Shown: positions 1 through 12,046, numbered from the stretch's first letter. The stretch: 64,000 nucleotides of DNA from Apricaphanius iberus (GCA_028564705.1 JAPXFQ010002130.1:64501-128500), one strand, 5' to 3'. Translations and numbers: made by a program. Notes: generated from the sequence alone by a model not told the origin.

Positions 1-49
1 CTCAAGAGCAGAAGATACCGATTTCAAACCAAAAAAGCATCCTCACCTC

Positions 50-130
50 CTACCTGGCACGTGCACGGAAAAGAAGGCGCGGCTTCAAGACCAATCAGAA
101 AGGGAGCGGCAGGGGGCTTGGATCGTTTTT
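50..130. promoter_or_regulatory. GC-rich patch with CCAAT and E-box motifs, possible promoter
   Basis: A short GC-rich island in otherwise AT-rich DNA contains CACGTG (58-63), GGCGCGGC (76-83), a CCAAT box (CCAATCAG near 91-98) and GGGAGCGGCAGGGGGC. These could belong to a promoter or first exon, possibly of the RERG transcript 7 kb downstream. No TATA box, initiator or splice donor was convincingly placed, and the left side is cut by the window edge. Confidence 0.2.
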
Positions 131-275
131 TTTTTCAAATCATGTCCCTCTCTCTCTTTTTTTCTTACAAAGTCCAGACTATCACTTTTAGGTGATGCAC
201 TGCAGAACTGTGGAGTGTTAACTGAAGTTATCGAAAGGGTTGGAAATAATATGTTATACACAAAGGTCAAGCTAG

Positions 276-624
276 TAGGGATCCAACAATACCACTTTTT
301 TCTAACTGATACAATACCGATCCTTGGATCTGAGTACTTGCCAATATCGAGTACTTATTCAGATACTTATTCCACAAAAAAATGCAATGATTTGGAAGAC
401 AGATTTGATTTTCTTCTCTGCTTGATGCAAAAACTGACGGTGAATTAGATAAAAAAAATGACCACAAAACAAAAATTTCAAGTGAAAAAAAAATTGTTAT
501 TTGTGAAATTTTTGCAGACTTTACCCATTTTAAGTATCAATTCATGGTAACCGTTACAACCCAGTACATAAGAGCGGTATCGACCCTGATACCCAATACC
601 AGCATTCGTATTGGTACATCCCTA
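276..624. mobile_element. short DNA transposon (MITE) with inverted ends
   Basis: Left end reads TAGGGATCCAACAATACCA; the right end, reverse complemented, reads TAGGGATGTACCAATACGA. Both then run into GGTATTG/ATACCGATC-type sequence, giving imperfect terminal inverted repeats. AGCTAG occurs directly outside both ends, suggesting a degraded hAT-type 8-bp target duplication. No coding capacity. Confidence 0.5.
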
Positions 625-744
625 CAGCTAGACAGGTTTGTTTTGTCCATCATTTTGACAGACAGGGTAAAAAAAAAAATCTAGTCATAACCTCTTTTCA
701 TCTGTCCTATGTGGGGTGGGGAAATCCATATGAGAAAAGTTTAA

Positions 745-963
745 TCAACTCCACACCTTCAGTTGTGAGATTATTGTAGAGTTTCTTGTATAATCAGTCT
801 GTTTCAAGTCATCTAACAGCAGCTCAATGAGATCTAAGTCTGGGTTTTGACTAGGCTTAAACTTTAGTAGGTCCAGTAGATTATTGGTGTACTTGGTTAA
901 CAGGTCAGGCCCTGATTCAGCAAAGCCTCCCCAAATAATCAGACTTCCACCTCCATGCTTCAC
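745..963 (-). pseudogene. Tc1-like transposase fragment
   Basis: The minus-strand translation contains MKHGGGSLIIWGGF, matching the HGGGSVMVWG motif of Tc1/mariner transposases. Further on KPSQNPDLDLIELL resembles the S-P-D-L-N-P-I-E motif near the last catalytic acid. The roughly 80 residues normally lying between them are largely missing, so this is an internally deleted, inactive remnant. Degenerate transposon-like sequence continues to about 1340. Confidence 0.6.
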
Positions 964-1650
964 AGTTGATATTACATTATTCTCTTGAAATGTTTGTCTA
1001 CATCATCTCGGGCAAACTTCGGTCTGGGTTTAATTTTTTCGAACGCCAAGGTTTCCTCTCTCCACACCTCTTGAGGAAGTTCAACTTGTGTGGTCTGTGT
1101 GTGGCAACAGTTTAGCGCTTTTGGGGGCTTGTTTTAGCATCTTGCAGTCTGCTCTCTTGGTGTATTTTCTGGATGGCCAGACCTGGACATGCTGAGTGTT
1201 GTCTGTAGACTATTTCCTGCATATTGGAATGGCTGATTGCTGTTTAAACGGTTATTCTATTTGGAACCTCTTTTAAATGTTCACCAGACTCAAGCTGTTA
1301 CAATATTCCTTCTGAAGGCATCAGACATCTCTTTGGTTCTCACCACAGTGTCCACTCTCACATAAACAATAAGATCTCCAAACCACATGTCTGAGGTTTA
1401 ATAAAGAAAAATCTCCTGCAAAATAGTGAGTAATAACGTTCTAATCTGCTTTTTTTTTTAGGCCATTATACTTTAAAAATAATGCAGGGTTGTCCTAATT
1501 TAGTCCTCTACTGAAATTAATTATTTGCAAAACTGTTTTTAAAGATTTTTATTTAGGTCTTATTTTAAATGCCTTGATCATTTACTGATATTAATCGAAG
1601 TTCTCAGTTGTTGAAACTTAAGGTTGACTATCAATGTGGAAAATATTTAA

Positions 1651-2566
1651 AGGCAAGGCAAGTTTATTTGTAGAGCACAATTCATACACAAAGCAATTCA
1701 AAGTGCTTCACAGTTGCATAAATTAAGAAAACAGATAAGCAGGAAAAACAAACAAAAAATCAACTTAAAAAAAGAATTAATTACCATAAAAAGCAAGAGT
1801 GCAGATAAAATCCATTCAATTGTCATATGCACGGGTAAAAAGAGCTGTTTTCAGCCTTGATTTAAACATTGTTAGAGTTGAGGCTTGTCTCACCTCCTCA
1901 TAAAGACTGTTCCAGATTTTAGCTGCCTGAAACTGAAAGGCAGCCTCACCGTGTTTATTATTGACTCTGGGAACCACCAGGAGACCCCTCCCTGAAGTTC
2001 TCAGGGCCCGATATGGTTCATATGTCTCTAACATGTCAGAGATGTACTTTGGTGCCAAACCATGAAAAGACTTGTACACAAGCAGAGCTGTTTTAAATTA
2101 TATCCTCTTAGTGACAGGAAGCCAGTGCAGAGACCGGAGCACTGGACTAATATGGTCGTATTTCCTGGTTCTTGTCAGGACTCGAGCAGCAGCGTTCTGG
2201 ATGTACTGCAGCTGTCTAACAGCTCGTTTAGAGAGGCCAGTGAGCAGGCCGTTACAGTAGTCTAACCTGCTGGAGACAAATGCATGGATAAGTCTCTCTT
2301 AAGTCTGGTTTCCACACTATTCCTCTGATCTTAGCAATGTTTTTCAGATGGTAAAAAGCTGTTGATGTTATTGCTTTGATGTGGCTGTTTAAGTTCAGGT
2401 CCGCGTCCATGATTACCTCTAGATTTCTAAACCTGCTATTTTGGTTGAAGACAGAGAGAATCAAGAACACTGATAACACTTTGTGTCTGTGAGCCAAAAA
2501 CAATTATCTTTGTCTCAGTTTAACTGGAGAAAGTTGTTTTGCTTCCACACACTGATCTGTTCAATT
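1651..2566 (-). mobile_element. 5'-truncated L2-clade LINE
   Basis: Minus-strand non-LTR retrotransposon ending at AGGCAAGGCAAGTTTATTTG on the + strand, the fish L2-type 3' end. It covers the C-terminal part of ORF2: fragments FLQLN-DKTEIIVFG, HLKNIAKIRG, and an intact 87-codon end (1816-2079) with SFHGLAPKYISDM, LLVVPR and IWNSLYEEVRQ. These parallel the end of the long LINE at 48268-51345, but differ enough to be another subfamily. Frameshifts between fragments make it dead. Its 5' side ends in a hairpin described separately. Confidence 0.8.
1816..2079 (-). pseudogene. L2 LINE ORF2 C-terminal remnant
   Basis: 87 codons homologous to the last part of non-LTR ORF2 proteins downstream of the reverse transcriptase (LAPKYISDMLETYEP, GRGLLVVPR, AAKIWNSLYEEV, FKSRLKTALF). 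There is no reverse-transcriptase core in this piece. Confidence 0.75.
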
Positions 2567-2595
2567 CAGTTCAGTGTGTGGATGCAAAACAACTT
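2531..2595. repeat. 29-bp near-perfect hairpin at the 5' end of the L2 copy
   Basis: Left arm 2531-2559, loop of 7 nt (2560-2566), right arm 2567-2595; arms pair with two mismatches. The left arm is LINE coding sequence in the minus sense (NNFLQLN context), whereas the right arm is its inverted copy lying outside the element. Confidence 0.85.
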
Positions 2596-3317
2596 GTAGA
2601 AAAACACAGACCTTCACAGGATGTCCTAATTTTTTCTCTCATATGTGTACAAGACAAATAGCAGGTTGTTTGAGATGTCATAACTACAGTCTGCTGCTTT
2701 CACATGGTCTCCTTATGTTTTCATATAAATTTAAGTGATGGACCTACAACTGGGCTACAAATGATGACCCACCATATCAAGGCATAAGCAGGGAGTTTGA
2801 TGCTCTGTGTGTGTTTGTGTGTCTGGACTGAGGCATCAGAAAATTGGAATCTTGCCACTTCATAACTTTAGCCAGTTTGAAGAACAGATTTCTGGCACGA
2901 ACATTCACCCAAACATATTTCAAAGGTTTTATTTTCCTGGGCAAAGATGCAGAAATTTGATTGAAGTTTTCTCCTATTAATTTACTGCAACTCATTCGCC
3001 CAAGACTTTAATGAGTAAAAACATGTTTTTTCTTTTCTTAGCCGCAATTGATGTCATGAGAATTTTGTTAGTTGGGAAATTTTTAGTCTCCTTCCATCCT
3101 CAATGTTTTAGTAGAGCATGCAGTGACACATTTACACTTTGATCTGCCCTTTTGTTGCTACATAGCATCATAATTTAATACAGGATTATTTATTAATTAC
3201 TTTCCCCAGCAGCTCATAACTGCCTTTCTAAAACCGTAATCGGTTTTGTTTTTGCAAGGTTTGTGCGCATAAACAAGAAATTTGAATTTGTTTTCACTTT
3301 TCTCCAATTAAAGACTT

Positions 3318-3437
3318 CCATCCATCATTTTTCTGAACCGCTTAGTCCTCCAGGGATCGCTGGGGGTGCCTATCTCCAGCTGTCAACGGGCAAGAGGCGG
3401 GGTACACCCTGGACAGGTCGCCAGTTCATCACAGCCC
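3318..3437 (-). mobile_element. SINE/RTE-like 3' fragment with target duplication
   Basis: About 120 bp starting CCATCCATC, then ACCGCTTAGTCCTCCAGGG, GGGGTACACCCTGGACAGG and CGCCAGTTCATCACAG. The same unit occurs at 61088-61218. ATTAAAGACTT (3307-3317) and ATTGAAGACTT (3438-3448) flank it as an 11-bp target duplication with one mismatch. The CCAT repeat is the 3' tail, so the element points to the minus strand. Confidence 0.75.
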
Positions 3438-3448
3438 ATTGAAGACTT

Positions 3449-6094
3449 TTAACATATAAATACATAAAGGGAAAGTTGAAAAAAGCGTTGGAGCTATGGA
3501 TTGATAGTATGTTATTACAAAAGAAAAAGAAAAGGTTGAATTAGTGTAAATAGCAGTCTGTATCAGCGACCTGAAGGTAAAACTACAAATAGTTTGTGTA
3601 ATGGATGTGTGGGGTCTGCAGAGATGTTAGCTGCACTTTTCCTGACCTTAGACCTTTACAAATCCTGATGAAGAGAAAGTCAAGCCGTCTTATGTGTTGA
3701 GAAAATAAACAACATACTGTTAGCCTTGACTCTTAAAAAAACTTTATTTTATTTGTGCCTGTAGGTTAGACAGTTCTAAGCAAAACAATATTTTGCCCCT
3801 TTTTTGCTTTTGCTTTTTACATTTTGAAAACATCAGAAATGGGGAGAAGACCTAATTCATTCAGTTTTCTCTGATTGCTTGAATATTGAAATAACATTTT
3901 TTATAATTTCTTCAAACTAACAACGCCACTGTTTTTGGTCTATGAACACAGCAGGTACTTTGATTCACTTTTTAAGTTTATTAAACAGCTGAAAGTACTT
4001 GTTCTTATCTTGCTATGTATTTTGTCTAAACATGAGCAAATTATTGGAATTTTGGGAAACATAAAATACTGCCATGTCTTTGAAGTATGTGGGGTTCTTC
4101 ATGCGCGGCTGTTCTTAATAGCGCATGTGTTTTAGGATCAAGGCTTTGGAATTCACAGCGTTGGATTATGTCAGAATAGTGTGTTATACTTTACTTTCTT
4201 TACTGTTAGTTTTATTTTATAAAACAAAATCAAGTAACTAGACGGCAATTAAATGTCAGTGCTCTGTTAGTAGTTTATTTGCCAATATATTTGGAAAGCA
4301 GACCAAGCTATTCGTTTTCTTTTAAGTATCCAGTGTGGCAAATTGAGTGGATTATCTAAACTAGACAGGTGATAGTACAGTATGAGAGAGGTAATGAAAT
4401 TGGATTAAAAAAAATGGGAATGGGCCCAGCCTATAAGCTTCTCAATTTTTTTATCATCATCTAAAACCTAAATATGCAATTTTAGGGATTTAATGTGATA
4501 GAATAATCCAAATTAGTATATATTTGAAAAAAACGCACATGGTTTTTGAAGTTATTTTATTTATCAAAAAATTTGCCGAGCCTTAGTAGCTCCTCAATAA
4601 AATCAAATGCAACTAATTGCCATAAGATGGCACCTAATTGGCATGTTAGAGAACATGAGAAAACTAACATATTCATGGTTTTCCTGCAGCTTCAGAGTTT
4701 GACCTCTGTAAATACATCAATGATTTTGGTTCTGATGTCTAAAAAAGTGGAAAAGGTCATGAGATTTGAACATAGCAGCATGCTTATAAGATGTTATTCT
4801 ATTGGTGGCACTGAGTTGGTTGTTGAGGTGATGGTGAAAGGTGAAAGTGGGCCCAAAAAATAGATTTCAGTTGAGGCCTCAAACGACCTCGGACTGGCTT
4901 GGTTCCCAGGGTTCCTAAAACATGTTGTGGTACTGACACCAAGGGACATCTTTATGTCAGAGACCCCACCAGGCTTGGCAAAACAGCAGGGGAACTCTTG
5001 TTTTAGAGTTTTTAAGTCAGGACCATGTGTACTTAGCACTGACTGATGTGACTGGTTAAATGTTATTTGAAAAAACACACAGTGGTCCTGTTCTGACATG
5101 GAGCCAGGCCAGTGCCTCAGTGTGAGTTGGTTAGTTTTATCAGAGATGTCAGTATTCTTCAAATCTCCATCTACAAACAGCTATTCTGTGTTCTAGTTGA
5201 CCTCTATTACCAATGGGATTCAGTGAGTTTCAGTTGGGTTTGCTGATGAGAGTACTGCCCACTTCACAGGTTCTAAACCTTAACAGCAATGCCTAGGGTT
5301 GTTGTGCTATCTTGCTTGGAGGGACTTTTTATCTGGAAGGCCCAGAAGTTTACCTCTGGAGTATTTATTTTTATCAGATTGCCAGCAGTGTTTTCTTGTA
5401 AAAAGATGGAGAAGAAACCAGGAGAAAACCGGACTGGGTTAAGGACAGAGGTTCTGATTTAATCATCTGGTGAGAAAACTTCACAGCACCTTGTTTTCTC
5501 ATCAAACAGACTTGTGCTTAGCTGCTTAAACAGGCTGTGCTTGTTTCTTTTTTAGAAGGCAATTTAAACTCTGTCAGCATTTTTACACATTATGAGGCTT
5601 CTGTCCTCTCTCTCCGATTATCTAATAAGTATGTCCAAAACAGGAAGGACGCCGCTTCTCTTTTAAGCTCAGCTGACGAGATGAACTGTTGGAAAATCAC
5701 CTAATAAAAGAGGAGGCCGATTCAATGTGGATCTTCTTTTGAAAATAAAGTAATGAATACAAATAATTTTTTTTTTCTTTAAATACAGTTGAATCTATCT
5801 GTATGTGTCGATCGTGTCTATAGAGATAAGTGGAAAGTTGATCAAACATACCGTTCTGATATTTGACTATAAATGGGAAACATTTAACCAGTGCCCAGGA
5901 ATTAATGGGGAAAGCAGCAGCAGCAGCAATAAAGAAACCACAATGCCTGTATGCACGCAGCAGATTATATTTGCAGAATCTAAGCCCAGTTTTTCTGGGA
6001 TGTATGAAGAATACCGTTGGCTTCCCATAGCACCCACTAGAGCAGTTCCTCAACAGAGTTAACCAGAGTTGGGACCAAGTCATTGTTTTGCAAG
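3449..6094. other. intergenic stretch without recognised genes
   Basis: AT-rich sequence upstream of RERG. Short open frames here show no known domain and often lack ATG starts. A small AGC run lies at about 5914-5928. Nothing else was supported. Confidence 0.5.
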
Positions 6095-6614
6095 TTCAAT
6101 TCAATTCACTTTTATTTATATAGCGCCAATTCACAACAAATGTCATAGACTGCGTTGATTCATGGACGTGAGGTTGTGCCCGGATCATGCAGACTCCAAC
6201 CACAGCAATTCCTCAGCAATCCCTAATACTGAGCAAGCATGAAGCGACAGTGGAGAGGAAAAACTCCCCTTTAACAGGAAGAAACCTCCAGCATAACCTG
6301 GATCAGTACAAACGGTTATCTGCCAAGACCGTCTGGGGGTCTGAGAAGACAGAGAGGAGACAGCATGGAGGATGCTTGGTTACTTTGAGAATCATCTGGA
6401 CCGATGTTCCCCATCCAGCAGGGGGCATTATAGTTGAGCAGGATACCAGACGTGTTGTAGCTTCTGCAGAGGAAAAATGAGAGAAAAACAATGTTAACAG
6501 CCAACATAATACAACTGGAGAGTAGTAAAAGAGAAAAAGAGCAGAGTAAAGAAGGTGCTCAGTCTGTCTTCCAACTGTCTTTAGCAGCATAAATACGGAG
6601 ATAGCTCAGGATAA
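6095..6614 (-). mobile_element. L2 LINE 3'-UTR copy
   Basis: Starts TTCAATTCAATTCAC and TTTATATAGCGCC, the inverted L2 3' terminus, then follows the same UTR as at 11228 and 47152 (GAGCAAGCATG, GAGAGGAAAAACTCCC, CAGGAAGAAACCTCC, AGCAGGGGGCATTATAG). It diverges from the 11228 copy after AGCTCAGGAT, so it is a 5'-truncated insertion with no ORF2 sequence. It lies 0.3 kb upstream of the RERG start exon. Confidence 0.8.
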
Positions 6615-6934
6615 CCCATTTCGATCACAGTCAGAATGATTGATGACAAAAATGTTTAGCATGACCTCCGGTATGTTTCTATGTTTTTGTACCAGTTTCT
6701 AGCAGATGTATTTGAGCACATTGGACACAATAATTTAGGAGTTTCTGGAAGACAAATCTAAATCGTTTTTTGGGAGGTTAAAAGGTGATAGAAGTCAAAA
6801 GTGAGTTTCTTGCCAATAGAATCTGCTGGTGTTGCGATTGAGCTGTTCAAACCATCGTTCTGCTGTTTCCAAGAATTCAACTTCTGCTTCTTTTCATCAA
6901 TTTGTCTCCTCAGCTGCTGTTTCCTTCTGCACAG

Positions 6935-6997
6935 ATTAGAGGATGGTCGGCTGATCTCTGAGCTCACCGCTGAGCTTTGCTGGTCGCAGCTGCTGTC
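6935..6997 (+). promoter_or_regulatory. rerg: probable 5'-UTR segment of RERG with a three-codon upstream ORF
   Basis: Just upstream of the start codon lies CTGCTGTTTCCTTCTGCACAG (ending 6934), a good splice acceptor. The RERG start exon is therefore probably the second exon of the transcript, with a non-coding first exon elsewhere. Within the 63-nt leader is ATG GTC GGC TGA (6943-6954), a minimal upstream ORF encoding M-V-G. If the leader is instead part of a longer first exon, the upstream ORF is still included. Inference from sequence only. Confidence 0.45.
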
Positions 6998-7058
6998 ATG
7001 GCCAAAACCCCCGAGGTGAAGCTGGCTGTCTTCGGCAAAGCGGGGGTGGGCAAGTCAG
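6998..7058 (+). CDS. rerg: RERG coding exon 1 (start codon and P-loop)
   Basis: Encodes residues 1-20 plus the first base of codon 21 of a Ras-like small GTPase. The peptide begins MAKTPEVKLAVFG and ends with the P-loop GKAGVGKS (residues 13-20), the G1 motif that holds the nucleotide phosphates. The ATG at 6998 sits in GTCATGG, a good context, and the exon ends at a perfect donor (GTAAGT from 7059), leaving a phase-1 intron. RERG is a Ras-family GTPase reported as oestrogen-responsive and growth-inhibitory; it lacks a C-terminal prenylation box, which cannot be checked here. The N-terminus matches RERG better than its relatives RERGL or RASL12, whose N-termini differ. Identity is from remembered family sequence; the joined 64 residues read through three exons without a break, which makes the call strong. 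Confidence 0.93.
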
Positions 7059-7477
7059 GTAAGTCTACAGCCTGTTTGTCTGTGTAGGCTGATGGACAAC
7101 ATTCATGTTGCATTTTCTCTACATTTAGTGATGTGAATGGGCAGGTTGTAATCAGTTTTATTATACATTTACATATTTTCGTATTTGTTGTACTAAGGTT
7201 TTATAAAGTTATGGTTTAAAAACAAGACATTAATAATCCTATAGTTTAGATTATTTTTATTGCATAGAGAACCCCATCGCTGCCCCTTTACCTCTTGCTA
7301 TGCACTGTCAGTCAGCTGTCTGAAACAAGGCTACAGTTTAGGGTGGTGCAAATAATTCATAAAATGAAATATTTTGTTCAGTTTTCATTTTGACTCCAGT
7401 GGGACATTAGGTTGTGGAAAAATCTAAATAACTCCAAAGTGATTTATTCTAAAATACTATGGGCACAGTCTTAAACC

Positions 7478-8150
7478 CATTTTATGCTTGTCCAACGGCA
7501 AATTTGCACGCAGACATATTGACGGAGACGTTTTTCGTTTATGGTTGTCAGTTTCTTTCTCTTCACGCTCCATTTATTTTTCAGCATTTCAAAGAAAGTC
7601 TCGACCAGGACAGCACGGGTTGCTAACCGGTCTTGATGTCGTCTGCCTACCATTGCAGCGTAGTTTCTGTTTTTTTCTTTAGCTGGTGAACGCATTTCCC
7701 CCAAGGAGCAATGGACGACAGAAAACAAGTTTTGTTTAAGCTGTAAAGCTTTTACTAAAAGTTCAGCTCATAGAATACTCTAAAAACTAATGGGGGAAAA
7801 ATACAACAGCCTTTTTTTGTTTTTTTGTCCTGCAGTTCCTTGTGTTCAAATCGCCAAAAGACCAGATTAGATAAATTATCCTTTTTAATATAAAGCATGT
7901 TGTGCCCAAACCCTGCATTAACTACTGATAACAGCGACTACAGAGCACCGTTCTGGTGAAGTGATCTCTGGCTGCTACTGAACTGACTAATCACAGGTAG
8001 ACACTCTACTTTGACCGAGACGGATAGTTAGAAAATGGACCTTGACTCCGTCCTTTATTGCCTAGTTGACGGAGAGCCCTTGTGTTGACGAATAATGGTG
8101 CTGCGTCAATCCGTCTCCGTTAAAACGGAGAAGCATAAACTGTCCTTTAT
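7478..8150. mobile_element. candidate MITE near the start of intron 1
   Basis: Left end TTTATGCTTGTCC continuing to TATTGACGGAGACG; right end, reverse complemented, TTTATGCTTCTCC continuing to GGAGACGGATTGACG. The order of motifs is the same at both ends but spacing differs. No target duplication was identified and no transposase is present. Confidence 0.35.
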
Positions 8151-8203
8151 TAAACAAAACTTGTAAACAAATCAACATCAACCATAGTGGTTCTATTGTT
8201 ATA

Positions 8204-8229
8204 TCCATCCATCCATCCATCCATCCATC
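8204..8229 (+). repeat. CCAT tetranucleotide microsatellite
   Basis: About six copies of CCAT. It may be a leftover RTE/SINE tail, but none of the body sequence seen at 3318 or 61088 is attached. Confidence 0.8.
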
Positions 8230-9498
8230 GGATATGTCTGCTTATGCAACTTCATTTATAAAAAAAAAAAAATCCATCTCCTGACAGTTGTATGCTTCCC
8301 AATGTTTTAAGATTTAGGGTGTAATCAAATCAATTTACATTTAGAAATTGAAAAAATGTTTTCGTTAGTAAGTGAAGTACAAAGAATAAAAATATTTTGG
8401 TATATTTGTGTTGACTAAAGTGCATCAAATAAGTGCTGAAATGTGGCTTTTATGAACCACAGATTAGAATTTCTAGATTTTGAAGATTTTTAGGTTGCTT
8501 CAGTTGTACCACATTTTCTCTTTGAGGCAAGGCAGAATGTCTCTTTAGAAATACTTCCGTTTTTGTGTTGACTAGTACCATTTAATTAAATCAGGTTATA
8601 CATGTTTTAATACAAATATGATGCAAACACTATCATACAGTATTTTTACTCAAGGTTATTATATCCATTAGAATCTCATCCAGGCCAATACTAAAGACAT
8701 TCAATGGATAATGTGTTGAAGATGGAGGTGGATGCCTTCATAATTTTTTTATTGCAATCTGGATCCCTTACATAAATGTATGAAGAGTTTTAGTCCAATC
8801 ATTAGTTTGAGGACAAAAGGTTGCTCATTAACACACTGCATATTTTTGTCTGCCTTGTTTATGTTACCAGTGTTGTTGTATGTTTTCCATCAACATATAG
8901 CCAGTCTGTTTATGTAGTCATTATTACAGTAGGTGGTTGTTTACTGTCCCTCTGTAAATGCCTTCACTCCCACAGGTCATTTTCAACTGGTTTCAGCATT
9001 CCCCCAATAAGCAGAGGCAGCTCAGCCTCTGCTGGTGTTCTGTACATTTTCTCTGCAGTAACGCGCACCGCATGTTTCCTGGCAGCTGCTAAGACTGATT
9101 GCTTCTGAGTAGACATCAGATGACAAAAAACATGCTTCTGGACTTCTTCCACGTCGAATGAGGCTATCAAAATGTCAGAGGAGGCCAATTCAAGTGCAGC
9201 ACTGAAAAGCATGATTACAGAGCCGAGCAGCTGTAAAACAATGCCCTCATAGTTGAAAATGTCAAACATCAGAGGCAAACCTCTTCAAGATTGTGAGCTC
9301 TCGTAACATTTCTCCACAATCAAACCCCATCTCCTCCTGATTGAGTCAAGTTTGTTCCCCAGAAACCTGTCAGTTATCGTAATAACCTGCCGTCTGCTGT
9401 AATCCACCAGTGGATGCAGAGGCTGGAGTCACAGTGAAAGCCAGGAGGAATCAGAAAATAACAGCAGGGGTGATGATCCAGCTTCTTGCCTCTTGCTG

Positions 9499-9756
9499 GA
9501 GTAAATGGACTGAGCTTATATAGCGCTTTTGTAGTCATACTGACCACTCAAAGCGCTTTACATTGAAGCCACATTCACCCATTCACACTCACATTCATAC
9601 ACCGACACCCAACATGGCTCGGTAGGACGATATTTTTTGGGGTTAAGTGCCTTGCTCAGGGGCACATCGACATGTGACTGGAAGAAGCTGGAATCGAATA
9701 ACGACCCTCCAATTGCAAGCCAACTCTACTCTACCACTGAGCCACAGTCGCCCTGT
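9499..9756 (-). mobile_element. tRNA-derived SINE
   Basis: On the minus strand it begins GGCGACTGTGGCTCAGTGG (Pol III box A-like) and has TTCGATTCCAGC (box B-like) about 45 nt later. It ends in AAAGCGCTTTGAGTGG and AAAAGCGCTATATAAGC, a tail shared with the fragments at 29041, 30946 and 44985. GTAAAT lies at both edges and may be a short target duplication. This is a retroposon, not a tRNA gene. Confidence 0.7.
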
Positions 9757-10607
9757 AAATAGCCTATTTTCTTTTAAAAAAGAACAGCCCAGGGAACATT
9801 ATTGAGTTCCAAGGCCTGGTAAATCATTCTTAACGCTTATCTAATTTCACAACTCAAACATCATAAAAAGCAAAAGAAGAAAGTATTACTGTCTGTTTTC
9901 ATGGACTCGTATATCTCCCTCTATCCTTCACCTTCTATTATCCCAGAGGGATTCTATGATGTTCCAGTTATCCATCTACTGAGATGTGGCAGATGTATCT
10001 AATCTGTTACATTTACAAATACTATCGTGAATATGTCTGTGTGTGTGCGGGTGGGGTGGGGGGGGTCTGTTGAATTCAACCCTCCATTATAAAATCGGTG
10101 GTCCTCCTTGAGATGTAGTGTGATGAAACTAAAGAGAAAGTGCATTCCTAACACCACTCTAACTACAACGTTTGGCCTAATCAGTGTACACCCTGGACAG
10201 GTTTGCCAATCCATTGTATTCCTTACCATTTCCTAGTACGTCTATCAGTGGCGAATAAGGAATTCTACTCAGTGTTCTGTGCCAAGAGCAAACATTTGAT
10301 TTCCTTCCCCAAAATTTTATCTGCACAAAACTTTAAACATGAAAATATTAAACAATGGATGTTGTGGACCGTCTATCTCAGAAGTTAAGCCATATTAATT
10401 GAACCCTAATTATACGTTTGTAAAAATGTGCATCCATTCAGAGGTTGGTTCGCTGTTTGGTGAGCACTACTTGCAATGGTCATGGACTCTTGCAAACTGG
10501 GAACAGGTGAAGCAACTAACCTTCCTCCCCAAAGAAATCTCATGCAAGTGGGCTTCTGGTGTGAGACAGCAGCTTTAGCAGTCTCTTGGTGCACAGACCA
10601 GAGGCAT

Positions 10608-10793
10608 TGGTTGTTGTGTCCTTGGGCAAGGCACTTTCTCCCTTTGCCTACTGGTGATGGTCAGAGGGGCTGTTCACGCCAGTGTCCGACAGCCTTGCCT
10701 CTGTCAGTGCACCCCATGGCAGCTGTGGCTGTAGGGTAAAGCACTTTGGGGTCTGTAGAGACTAAGTAAAGTGCTACACAAATGCAGGACTTT
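10608..10793 (+). mobile_element. 5'-truncated SINE
   Basis: Matches the body and tail of the SINE at 17751-18043: TTGTGTCCTTGGGCAAG, CAGCCTTGCCTCTGTCAGTG, GTAAAGCACTTTGGGG. The tRNA-like head is missing or unrecognisable. Confidence 0.65.
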
Positions 10794-11227
10794 TACAATT
10801 TTACCATTTACCAAAATGTTAAATCATTGAATATGACACAACTAACAATGTGCTAAGGATGATGGACGGCTCCTTTAATTGTGTTGAAAAAACTGAATGC
10901 ATACTGACAAGCCTTTGTGCATTGTAAATGGTCGCTATATAGAGTTTATCTCTCTATGGGGTTTCTGCTTCAGGAAATCCCACTTCAAACGCAGGTGAAT
11001 GGTGAAAATTGTAAGACACACCCCTTTGGTTCCACAACCTCCCATGTATGATTTGAAAGGTCAAGGCGCATAAACTCAGTGTATCACATTATGTACTGTG
11101 CAAGGATGAAGGGATCTGTAATGGGGTTATTACAGAATTATGATCGGAGAGAGGCTGTGAACATAGTGCTGGGCTTTCAGTATTTGCAGACACATCTATT
11201 TGCTGATATATATGTAAATATTTTTTT

Positions 11228-12046
11228 CAATTCACTTTGTAATTTATTAATTTTATATAGCGCCAGTTCACACCAAATGTCATATCAAGGCTCTTTACAA
11301 CAAATACAAATACAGTTACAGAACCATTCCAATCAGTAAAGTTTTCTATGTAAGGAATCCCAGCGGATTGTGATGAGTCATCAACGTTAGGTTGTGCCTG
11401 GATCATGCAGACTCTAACCACAGCAATTCCTCAGCAATCCCTCATACTGAGCAAGCATGTAGCGACAGTGGAGAGGAAAATCTCCCCTTTAACAGGAAGA
11501 AACCTCCGGCAGAACCAGAACCTGGCTCAATACAAGCGGTCATCTGCCACGACTGTCTGGGGGTCTGAGAAGACAGAGAAGAGACAGCATGAAGGATGCT
11601 CGGTGACTTTGAGCATCATCTGGACCGATGTTTCCCATCCAGCAGGGGGCATTATAGCTGTGCAGGATCCAAGACCCGGTGGAGCTTGTATGGAGAGAAA
11701 AACACTGAGAGAAAAATAAGGTTAACAATCACAATAACGGCAGAAAAAATATATCTGTAGAGTAGTGAAAGAGAAAAATAGCAAACTGTTCAGTCTGTCC
11801 TCCAACAGTCTAAGCCTGTAGCAGCATAACTACAAAAATAGCTCAGGATTGAAAACAGAGTATCTGCCTCAAGGACTAAAACTGGGAGCTGGTTCTACAG
11901 GAGAGGAGCCTGATAACTTAAAGATCTGCCTCCCATTCTACTTTTAGAAATCCTAGGAACTACCAGTAGACCTGCAGTCTGAGAATGAAGTGCTCTGTTA
12001 GGAACATATGGAACACTCAGATCTCTGATGTACGATGGAGATTATT
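11228..12046 (-). mobile_element. 5'-truncated L2 LINE copy
   Basis: Begins CAATTCACTTTG and TTATATAGCGCC, follows the 3'-UTR of the 6095 and 47152 copies, and extends into the ORF2 C-terminus. The stretch GATCTGCC to GTTAGGAACATATGGAAC matches 48390-48480. It breaks off after ACGATGGAG near 12046. No intact reading frame. Confidence 0.8.

Noticed and set aside
5697..6083. 128-codon minus-strand open frame
   Set aside because: No domain, low-complexity ends, and no splice or promoter context.
8204..8229. CRISPR-like short tandem array
   Set aside because: Simple tetranucleotide repeat without spacers.
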